A stretch of 11,198 nucleotides of DNA from NCBI GenBank assembly GCA_039916225.1, contig JBDSLU010000304.1, forward strand, positions 1-11,198, written 5' to 3'. This document shows positions 1 through 5,630 of the stretch, one piece after another. Source of the stretch: JBDSLU01 sp039916225 (GTDB lineage: Bacteria > Acidobacteriota > Vicinamibacteria > Vicinamibacterales > Vicinamibacteraceae). The notes beneath the pieces were generated by a model. The model was given only the letters and a program-made list of their open reading frames with translations. It searched no databases and was not told where the DNA came from. Position numbers and translations under genes: made by a program. Within the stretch, counting starts at the first letter, position 1. Each line of letters opens with the position of its first letter.

Positions 1-478
1 TCGGCGAGGCCTGGCTCGACTTCGGGTGCCGCTTGGTCTTGGGGACACCCTGGGTGGCCACCTTGTCCCACAGCACTCTCCCGGTCTTGCGATCGAGGGC
101 GATCAGCCGCCACACGTGCGGGCTGACGTCCTTGGCCGGCTCGACGTCGCCATAGAGGCCGTGGCGCAGGCTGGCGGTGGGATCGCTGCTCACCGCGGTC
201 GACACGAACACGCGATCGCCGGCGACGATCGGGCTCGACACGGCCAGGCCGGGAATCTCGGTCTTCCACAGCACCGCGTCGCCGGTCGGGACGTTCCAGG
301 TGGTGGCCACGGCCGCCGTGCCGGCCGCGACGCCAGACGCCTGCGGTCCGCGGAACGACGGCCATTGCTGCGCGTCGGCCGATGGCGCGACGCCGAGCAC
401 CAGCGCCAGGCCGATCGCGATCCGATACCGCATCGACGTAGGCGGAGCGGCCAGGATGGGACGCATGTTCAGGCTCAT
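1..478 (-). CDS. PQQ-like beta-propeller protein, exported, N-terminal part (3' end outside window)
   Basis: Reading from 478 towards 1 gives 159 codons with no stop, so the gene runs off the left edge. A basic and then hydrophobic segment (RYRIAIGLALVLGVAPSADA, residues 17-36 from this start) is a signal peptide ending near Ala-Asp-Ala. It is followed by WPSFRGPQASGVA, the usual opening of PQQ-binding-like propeller proteins, then a blade signature SSPIVAGDRVFVSTA and a docking motif ALDRKTGRVLWDK (about residues 122-134). The visible end KRHPKSSQASP matches the start of the next blade in these proteins. It is a paralogue of the protein at 5631-7037. The ATG at 478 overlaps the TGA of the ankyrin gene (ATGA), suggesting translational coupling. 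In-frame ATGs at 466 and 433 are alternatives, and 433 would give the most compact signal peptide, but none has a clear Shine-Dalgarno sequence. These proteins often lack the catalytic residues of true PQQ dehydrogenases, and the substrate is unknown. Confidence 0.85.
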   Translation of the reverse strand, partial: MSLNMRPILAAPPTSMRYRIAIGLALVLGVAPSADAQQWPSFRGPQASGVAAGTAAVATTWNVPTGDAVLWKTEIPGLAVSSPIVAGDRVFVSTAVSSDPTASLRHGLYGDVEPAKDVSPHVWRLIALDRKTGRVLWDKVATQGVPKTKRHPKSSQASP

Positions 479-1374
479 TTGACGACTCGCTGGTAGACGG
501 CCGGCACGCCGGCCTGGTTCACCACGGTCAGGCTGGTTGCCTGGTCGCCCTCGATGGCGAATGTGAGTGTCACGCCGGGAACCGTGTCGAGCACGAAGCC
601 GGTCTCGCTCCGCGGCGACAACGTCAGCGGCTGACCGCCACCGACGACCGCGACGATGGCTCCGTCCTTGAGGGTGAGTACGGCATCGGTGCGGCCGTCG
701 TTGTACGTCCCCGGATAGCGCGCCAGCTGCGCCGGCGTCAGCGTCGGCACCACCGGCATCGTTGCCCCGGCCTTCTCCAGCGCCGCGATGATCTCGGTTT
801 TGTTGTCTTTCTTCGCCGCCGCCAGCGATTCGTTGAGGACCGCCGGCGGAAGCGCGCCGGCGTCGAGGATGACCTGCACCATCCGGGCATCGCTGGCGCC
901 GACCGCCGAGGCGAAGGCACGGCCCGCCCCCTTGGCGCCCTTCTCGAGCAGGAGCTTGACGATGTCGGCGTGCTCCGGCCGACGGGTCTGCGCCGGCTGC
1001 GACGCCCAGCCGAGCGACGTCTGGTTGTAGAAGCTGTCAGTCGCCTCGGCGTTGGCGCCCTTGGCCAGTAGCAGCCGCACCACCTCGACGTGCCCACGAT
1101 CGGCCGCGAACGACAACGCGGTGCGGTTGTAGCGGAACGGCGTGTCGACGGCGACACCCGCCGCCAATGCTTTCTCGACGGCAGCGACATCGCCCTTGCG
1201 AACGGCGTCGAAATACGCGGCGGCCTCCGGAGTGGGCGCGAGCGTCGCGGAGGCGGGCGCGGGAGGGGGCGGAGGCGGTGGCGTGGCGGCTTGCCGCGCT
1301 GCCAGCTGGGATGGAAGCGGGATGAGACAGGCGACGGCCGCCAGTGTCACGGTCAGGGGCGATCGGGTCGACAT
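475..1374 (-). CDS. Exported ankyrin-repeat protein with DUF3471-like C-terminal domain
   Basis: The 299-residue product starts with a signal-like segment (residues 1-26, ending PSQLAA) and a proline-rich linker with seven consecutive prolines (32-38). Ankyrin repeats follow at about 51-77, 83-115 (ALSFAADRGHVEVVRLLLAK), 116-149 (HADIVKLLLEKGAK), 150-179 and a degenerate one at 180-205. Residues 214-299 form a separate beta-rich region beginning LTPAQLARYPGTYNDGR and ending PAVYQRVVK. It has the spacing of the DUF3471-type domain found after serine hydrolases and in other periplasmic proteins. Ankyrin repeats mediate protein binding, and export puts this one in the periplasm or outside. Its stop overlaps the start of the PQQ-like gene downstream, so the two products are probably made together and may interact (inference). 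Cys16 follows Ala-Val-Ala, a poor lipobox, so type I cleavage is favoured over a lipoprotein. A promoter-like element lies directly upstream. Confidence 0.88.
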   Translation of the reverse strand: MSTRSPLTVTLAAVACLIPLPSQLAARQAATPPPPPPPAPASATLAPTPEAAAYFDAVRKGDVAAVEKALAAGVAVDTPFRYNRTALSFAADRGHVEVVRLLLAKGANAEATDSFYNQTSLGWASQPAQTRRPEHADIVKLLLEKGAKGAGRAFASAVGASDARMVQVILDAGALPPAVLNESLAAAKKDNKTEIIAALEKAGATMPVVPTLTPAQLARYPGTYNDGRTDAVLTLKDGAIVAVVGGGQPLTLSPRSETGFVLDTVPGVTLTFAIEGDQATSLTVVNQAGVPAVYQRVVK

Positions 1375-1380
1375 GCCGGC

Positions 1381-1409
1381 AGGCTACCGGAATGCCGCGA
1401 CGCTCACAA
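1381..1409 (-). promoter_or_regulatory. Putative promoter of the ankyrin-PQQ pair, leaderless type
   Basis: On the minus strand TTGTGA (1409-1404) is followed after exactly 17 bases by TAGCCT (1386-1381), then six bases (GCCGGC) and the ATG at 1374. Both hexamers keep the most conserved sigma-70 positions (TTG..A and TA...T). The expected transcription start would fall at or within a base or two of the ATG, giving a leaderless mRNA. No Shine-Dalgarno sequence is present. The -35 box overlaps the stop codon of the PHP gene, so ankyrin-PQQ may be transcribed separately from the genes before it. Sequence pattern only. Confidence 0.4.
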
Positions 1410-2129
1410 GCGCTCCGATCGCCTGCGCAGCCGCCCGAGCACGCCGCCCAGCGTCATCTGCGCGAAGATCGTCGCCGCCCGCCACAGCGACAGCGGCGCG
1501 CCGCCGACGCGAGCCCGGCCGGCGCGGATCGCCGCACAGATCGCCGCCGCCGCTTCGGCATCGCTCAGCGCCGGCGACAGCTCGACATCCACGTCACTCC
1601 ACGTGCGACCGAGCTGGGTGAGGCGATGCACGTCGCCGTTACCGACGAGCGGTCGTCCGTGGGCAGCCGCCCAGGCGATCGCCCGGCGGTTCCAGTCGAG
1701 GGCGCGCATGTGCAGGGCGTTCACCTCGATGGCGTCCCACAAGGAGGCGTGCGCGTCGAGCCGCCGCCGCCCCAGCGCCGAGCCAATCGGATAGAACGGA
1801 TGCGGCGCGATCACCAGGCCTTGGGGATGCGCCGCCTTCAACGGGGCGATGTCCTCCAGCGTGCGCACGGCAAGCGTCGCGGCCGCCGGCACGTTGATGA
1901 AGAGGACGTGCGCGCCGCCGATGGTCCGCTCGATACCGTGGAGCAGTCGGATGCCGTGCTCGCGGGCGACAGCGGCCAGCGGCGTCGGATCGAAGGCGGC
2001 GTCGTGCAGCGTGATGGCGAGCGCGCCGTAGCCGGCCGCGGCCGCCGCCACGACCAGCGCCTCGGCGGTGTACGGAATGTGATCCTCGGGATCGTCCGCC
2101 GTGTGCGCGTGGAGCTCGACGCGGATCAC
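1404..2129 (-). CDS. PHP-domain metal-dependent hydrolase
   Basis: A 241-residue product from a GTG start at 2129 whose GTGA overlaps the TGA of the glycoside hydrolase gene. That overlap, and the immediate onset of the PHP fold (IRVELHAHT), decide the start. PHP metal-ligand motifs are visible in order: HAH at residues 7-9, Asp12, GIE at 65-67, APHP at 108-111, EVN at 135-137 and GNGDVH at 163-168. The second motif, normally Thr-Asp-His, reads TLH (40-42), while D16-H17 (EDHIPY) may supply extra ligands, as in a PHP subgroup with a DHxxY element. The family includes phosphoesterases such as histidinol phosphatases and the PHP domain of DNA polymerase III, and this short single-domain form is most likely a cytoplasmic phosphoesterase. 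There is no signal peptide. The C-terminus (about 209-241) is a hydrophobic-amphipathic helix followed by an Arg-rich tail. The substrate cannot be read from the sequence. Confidence 0.86.
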   Translation of the reverse strand: MIRVELHAHTADDPEDHIPYTAEALVVAAAAAGYGALAITLHDAAFDPTPLAAVAREHGIRLLHGIERTIGGAHVLFINVPAAATLAVRTLEDIAPLKAAHPQGLVIAPHPFYPIGSALGRRRLDAHASLWDAIEVNALHMRALDWNRRAIAWAAAHGRPLVGNGDVHRLTQLGRTWSDVDVELSPALSDAEAAAAICAAIRAGRARVGGAPLSLWRAATIFAQMTLGGVLGRLRRRSERL

Positions 2130-4069
2130 GGCGACACAAAACGGCGTAGGTCGAGGGCGAGGTCCTCGCTCCACGGCGGCAGCGCCAGCTTGGCGACGCC
2201 GCCCTCGTGCAGCCGAATGGTCGTGTCGAGCACCTCGCCAGACACCGGGTCGATCCACGAGCCAGCCCAGCGCCCGGACGGCAACGTGACGTCGAGCGTG
2301 GTGCCCACTGCCGCCGGCTCGGAGTCTCGACGCGGGCCGGTCGATCCGAAGTCGTGGTCGACGGTGGGCTCGGCGCGCGCAAACCACGGGTCGGCCAGGA
2401 CGACGCCGTGGAAATACTCCGCCTTCAGCCCGACGACGCCTTCGAGACCGGTCCGGAAGGCCGTTGCGGGAATGATCTCGCGCACGCCATCGGGCCGCGT
2501 CCACTCCAGCCGCATGACGCCGCTGCCGCCGCCGTAGAAGTACTCGACGACGATCGCGGGGCCTACCAGAGGCACTCCGCTCGGATTCGCCAATGTGACC
2601 GATACCGTGTCGGTCTTCGTCCCGTGGTCGGTCCAGTCTTCGTAGACCACGCGATCGCCGATGCGGACGCGGGCGCCGTCGTTCGACGTGACGTGCAGCT
2701 GGTAGGTCCCGCTCACGCGGGGCAGGATCCGCCCTGACCAGCGCGCCGAGAACGAGGCCGCGCTCACGTGCCGCCGCAGGTAGATGCCGTAGGCGTCCTC
2801 GCCCTGCGCGAGCACCTGCACCGAGCCTCCAGCCGGCACGCCGCCGACCACCAACTCCGGCGCCGGTCGCAGCTTCACCAGATCGAAGCGATTGATGAAC
2901 CGTCGCAGCACGCCAAACTGGGCGCGCAGCGTCCGACCGCCGCCGCCCGGCTGCGTCGACGGGAACTGGAACGTCCCGTCTTCGTGCCCGACGGTGAACG
3001 AGTAGTCGAGGTTGTTGAACAGCCCGCCGCCGGCCAGGATGAAGTCCCAGCCTTCGGTCCGATAGGCGGCGTCGGCGGTGCCGCGGAAGCCCGTCTCGTT
3101 GTCGCCGATCGGGCGCCGCAGGTCCGCGTTCGAGGCGATGGTGTCGGGCGGCGTCGCGTAGTGGAAGTTGAAGATCGAAATCGCCGGATGGGGATCGACG
3201 ACGCGCTGGCCCTGGTTCGACACGTTCTGCGACAGCAGCACCGGTTGCGGCAGCCTGGCGACCGCGTCGGCGACCACCGTCGTCATGTGGCGTTGCCAGT
3301 CGTCGGGCACGTGCGTGGCGTAGGGCTCGTTGCAGATCTCGAGATAGACGTTGTCGAAGCCGGCCACTGCGGCGACGAGATGCCGCGCCACCGCCTCCTG
3401 CACGGCGAGGAGCGGTCCGCTCTTGTCCAGCGTCAGGACGTGCTCGCGCGGCATCGCCGGGAAGCCGTTGACGTTGTTGGCCGGGTTGAGCGGGCTGACC
3501 GCCCACATCGAGTCCTCGTAGAGCGGACAGAACAACACCAGCTCCACGATGATGCCGTGGGCCGAGGCCTCCTTCAGGACATCGCGCAGCCGGGCCACAT
3601 AGGCGTCGTCGAACCGCGTCAGGTCGAACTTCGGCCCGCCGTCGGCGTAGCCGTCGACCGTGCTGCGCGCCCACGGGCCGATGAAGCGGCCTTTGGCCGG
3701 ATCGAGCGTGTTGGACGCGATGTCGAAGTTGCCGCCGGTTTCGACGTAGGTGCCGGCGAAGATCCGCGTGCCGTTGAGACCGTCCGTCTGGAGCCGGTCG
3801 AAATAGCGGCGGTAGTCGAAGTCCAGGTTGAGGAGGGCGCCGTAGTGTTCGCCGGAGGTGATGATCACCGTCGGCTTGCCTCGGAAGAGGAAGTAGCGCG
3901 GATTCTCCGGGTGGAGCCGCAGCGTCGTGACCGGCACCGCGCTCGCGGCCGCCGGCGGGCCCGCGGCCGGCGATGACCGCTGCGCCGACGTCGTGGCCAT
4001 CAGGGCGAAGGCCGCCGCGAGGGTCACCCCGAGGAGCCCGGCCCACCTGCGCTGCGTCGTCGTCGTCAC
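2126..4069 (-). CDS. Exported glycoside hydrolase (clan GH-A-like TIM barrel) with PA14-type module
   Basis: A 647-residue product from GTG at 4069, chosen because GGGAG lies eight bases upstream and a signal peptide follows at once (GLLGVTLAAAFALMATTSAQ, residues 11-30). A longer frame back to 4165 would overlap the RraA gene and add an Arg-rich, non-signal leader. The catalytic barrel spans about 45-405, opening with HPENPRYFLFRGKPTVIITS. The likely acid/base is Glu248 in EICNEP and the likely nucleophile is Glu325 in GDNETGF, the two-glutamate layout of retaining GH-A enzymes. The terminal beta domain resumes at about 590-641 (TLDVTLPSGRW, IDPVSGEV, ALPPWSEDLALDLR), as in the barrel-plus-sandwich cellulase-like family. 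Between about 431 and 585 sits PA14-like sequence: FSARWSGRI, TSNDGARVRI, DWTDHG, EYFYGGGSG, LEWTRPDG, then GLKAEYF and PTVDHDFG, an order discussed in the findings. PA14 modules usually bind carbohydrate. The polysaccharide target is unknown. It is coupled to the PHP gene downstream. Confidence 0.85.
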   Translation of the reverse strand: MTTTTQRRWAGLLGVTLAAAFALMATTSAQRSSPAAGPPAAASAVPVTTLRLHPENPRYFLFRGKPTVIITSGEHYGALLNLDFDYRRYFDRLQTDGLNGTRIFAGTYVETGGNFDIASNTLDPAKGRFIGPWARSTVDGYADGGPKFDLTRFDDAYVARLRDVLKEASAHGIIVELVLFCPLYEDSMWAVSPLNPANNVNGFPAMPREHVLTLDKSGPLLAVQEAVARHLVAAVAGFDNVYLEICNEPYATHVPDDWQRHMTTVVADAVARLPQPVLLSQNVSNQGQRVVDPHPAISIFNFHYATPPDTIASNADLRRPIGDNETGFRGTADAAYRTEGWDFILAGGGLFNNLDYSFTVGHEDGTFQFPSTQPGGGGRTLRAQFGVLRRFINRFDLVKLRPAPELVVGGVPAGGSVQVLAQGEDAYGIYLRRHVSAASFSARWSGRILPRVSGTYQLHVTSNDGARVRIGDRVVYEDWTDHGTKTDTVSVTLANPSGVPLVGPAIVVEYFYGGGSGVMRLEWTRPDGVREIIPATAFRTGLEGVVGLKAEYFHGVVLADPWFARAEPTVDHDFGSTGPRRDSEPAAVGTTLDVTLPSGRWAGSWIDPVSGEVLDTTIRLHEGGVAKLALPPWSEDLALDLRRFVSP

Positions 4070-4074
4070 ATGAA

Positions 4075-4081
4075 GCGCTCC
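4075..4081 (-). promoter_or_regulatory. Ribosome binding site fixing the GTG start of the glycoside hydrolase
   Basis: On the minus strand GGGAGCG precedes CTTCAT and the GTG at 4069, leaving eight bases between GGGAG and the start codon. An ATG two bases earlier (4071) is followed immediately by TGA and cannot be used, so GTG is the plausible initiator. Confidence 0.6.
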
Positions 4082-4100
4082 CGCGATTGGCGGACGCGCG

Positions 4101-5036
4101 CTACTTCTTCGCCGCGGCGCGCTGTGCCTTGAGGTCGGCCAGTTTCTTCGCCAGGTAGTCCTCATATTCCTTCTTCAAGGCCGGGTCGCGCGGCGATCCG
4201 TAGATCTCCTGCGACTTGTACTTGCCCTCGTCGAACTTGCGCTTGGTCCACTCGTCGTGGATGTGCGTCTCGTCGGCGCGATCGAGGATGCCCTGCACGA
4301 GCGACGGTGGGATGAAGTAGACGCCCTCGCGATCACCGAGGACCACATCGCCGGGGTTGACGGTCGCTTCGCCGATACGGACCGGGATGTTGATACCGGT
4401 CAGCATCACTTCGCGAATCGGCGTCGGGTGCGCGTGGCGGTAGTAGGCCGGCATCGGGATGTCGGAGAGCCCTTCGAGATCGCGCACCGAGCCGTCGATG
4501 ACGATGCCGGCGCCCTTGGTCGCCTTGTGCACGTAGTAGAAGAGGTTGTCACCGACGATGGTTCCCTCGGCACCCTTGCCGAACAGATCGGCGACGAGGA
4601 CATCGCCCGGCTGGAGCTGGTCGAGCGCGTACTGATGGGTGTAGGACGCGATGCCGGCCTTGGTCGCGTTGCTGGTCAGGGCGCCCATGATGTCGGGCCG
4701 CGTCGGCATGAACTGGACGGTGAAGGCGCGGCCGGCCATCTTGGTGCCGGGGTGCAGGAGTTGGAACCCGTCCGCCCATTGGTTGCGGTAGTTCTTGCCC
4801 GGCAGGACCGCCCACACGTCCTCGGCCGACATGCCCTTGGCCTGCTCGATCAGGGCGTCGGGAACCTTGGGTCGGCCGTCCGGAAAACGCTCGAACGGGT
4901 TGTCGGCAGTAATCTCGACAACCTGCTCGCGCGTCAACTTGAACAGTTGGGCGTCGCCCAGGGACGCCGTGAGCAGCAGCGCCGCGCTGGCGCCCAGGGC
5001 GGCGCGCCGCGCCGCCTGTCGAACCGAACGACTCAT
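4101..5036 (-). CDS. Exported RraA-family protein (HMG/CHA aldolase-like fold)
   Basis: A 311-residue product. The start is secured by AGGAG six bases before the ATG. Residues 1-29 form a signal peptide (RRAALGASAALLLTASLGDA, 10-29). The RraA fold follows: GRAFTVQFMP near 102, LQPGDVLVAD at 141-150, the ligand-pocket signature VGDNLFYYVH at 161-170, IVIDGSVRDLEG at 178-189 with the conserved Arg185-Asp186 pair, and VNPGDVVLGDREGVYFIP at 226-243. Family members include 4-hydroxy-4-methyl-2-oxoglutarate aldolase/oxaloacetate decarboxylase and the RNase E inhibitor RraA. The Arg-Asp pair suggests the metal-dependent lyase group rather than an RNase regulator, which would have no role outside the cytoplasm. 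About 55 residues follow the core (DEWTKRKFDEGKYKSQEIYG, then a Lys-rich helix to 311), longer than cytoplasmic relatives. It sits 31 bases before the exported glycosidase, so the two may act in one extracytoplasmic pathway (inference). Substrate unknown. Confidence 0.87.
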   Translation of the reverse strand: MSRSVRQAARRAALGASAALLLTASLGDAQLFKLTREQVVEITADNPFERFPDGRPKVPDALIEQAKGMSAEDVWAVLPGKNYRNQWADGFQLLHPGTKMAGRAFTVQFMPTRPDIMGALTSNATKAGIASYTHQYALDQLQPGDVLVADLFGKGAEGTIVGDNLFYYVHKATKGAGIVIDGSVRDLEGLSDIPMPAYYRHAHPTPIREVMLTGINIPVRIGEATVNPGDVVLGDREGVYFIPPSLVQGILDRADETHIHDEWTKRKFDEGKYKSQEIYGSPRDPALKKEYEDYLAKKLADLKAQRAAAKK

Positions 5037-5041
5037 GCTCT

Positions 5042-5085
5042 ACTCCTGTGCTCCGGGACGTTCCGGTGCGCCGGAGCTTAGCATC
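5042..5085 (-). promoter_or_regulatory. Leader of the RraA gene: -10-like box, inverted repeat and strong SD
   Basis: On the minus strand an extended -10-like TGCTAAGCT ends at 5075. A perfect 7-base inverted repeat (GCTCCGG at 5077-5071, CCGGAGC at 5056-5050, 14-base loop) partly overlaps it. AGGAG (5047-5043) then lies six bases before the ATG. No convincing -35 box is found 16-18 bases upstream of the -10-like box. The repeat could be an operator or an mRNA stem. It has no U-run, so it does not look like a classical terminator. Confidence 0.3.
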
Positions 5086-5106
5086 CTTCGACGACCGCCG
5101 GGCCGG

Positions 5107-5571
5107 TCAGGGCCGGTCGTTGCGGCTCGCGTCGGCGCGCTGTTCGAGGAAGGTGGCCATCCCGTCGAGCATCGTCGACCAGCCGCGTTCCATCTGCTCG
5201 ACCTTGGCCGCCCACTGCGGTTCCATCTCGTGGATCAGCGTCAGATCGCAGCCGTCGCCGGTCGAGACGATGTCGATTTTCACCCGTGAGCGATCGGGCA
5301 GCGGCGGCGTCTGCCAGGTGAACGCGAGCAGGCGCGGGCGTTCGAGCTCCAGGTACTCGCCGGTGTGGGCGACGTCGTCGTCGCCGCGACGCTGCACGAA
5401 GCAGAACGTGCCGCCGACACGCGGATCGGCGTCGACCTGCTGCATCTCGCCGAGGCCGGGCGCGAACCACTCACGAACCTTGGCCGGATCGATCCAGGCG
5501 TCGAAGACGTCTTCCGCCTGGGCGGCGAAGGCACGTCGGATGCGAGCACGGACGGCGGGCGCTGGAGCCAT
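5107..5571 (-). CDS. SRPBCC / AHSA1-like (START-fold) domain protein
   Basis: A 154-residue product. AGGAGG lies six bases before the ATG at 5571, which rules out a longer in-frame start at 5634. It matches the activator-of-Hsp90-ATPase-1-like family throughout: VFDAWIDPAKVREWFAPG (22-39), PRVGGTFCFVQRRGDD (50-65), HTGEYLELERPRLLAFTW (69-86), a central strand VKIDIVSTGDGCDLTLIHE (97-115) and the closing helix GWSTMLDGMATFLEQ (130-144). The length is normal for a single-domain member. These helix-grip proteins hold a hydrophobic ligand in a cavity, and bacterial ones are mostly uncharacterised. There is no signal peptide, so it is cytoplasmic. It lies 59 bases after the PQQ-like gene and 70 before the RraA gene, and could be co-transcribed with either. 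The context does not reveal a ligand. Confidence 0.9.
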   Translation of the reverse strand: MAPAPAVRARIRRAFAAQAEDVFDAWIDPAKVREWFAPGLGEMQQVDADPRVGGTFCFVQRRGDDDVAHTGEYLELERPRLLAFTWQTPPLPDRSRVKIDIVSTGDGCDLTLIHEMEPQWAAKVEQMERGWSTMLDGMATFLEQRADASRNDRP

Positions 5572-5630
5572 GGAGCACCTCCTGGTGTGCGGCGCGCTCT
5601 CACGCGCGGCCGCCGACCCGCCCGCCGACG

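Noticed and set aside
1260..1285. GGC/GGA-rich run as a simple repeat locus
   Set aside because: It encodes the seven-proline linker of the ankyrin protein and is explained as a coding low-complexity spacer.
2768..3976. Long open frame (402 codons) on the plus strand opposite the glycoside hydrolase
   Set aside because: Its translation is rich in Arg, Val, Ala and Asp with no domain or signal. It lies wholly antisense to a gene with clear catalytic motifs, and GC-rich codon use keeps the opposite frame open.
1404..4046. Single 880-codon frame spanning the PHP gene and most of the glycosidase region, seeming to be one fusion protein
   Set aside because: Only the last 241 codons make protein-like sequence. 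The upstream part is an out-of-frame shadow of the glycosidase, and the GTGA overlap at 2126-2129 marks the true PHP start.
4070..4165. N-terminal extension of the glycosidase to an ATG at 4165
   Set aside because: It overlaps the RraA coding end by 65 bases, adds Arg-rich sequence before a signal peptide and ignores the GGGAG-spaced GTG at 4069.
5592..5607. GCGCG/CGCGC inverted repeat between the PQQ-like and AHSA1-like genes as a terminator
   Set aside because: Five alternating G/C pairs are expected by chance in this composition, with no T-run on either strand.
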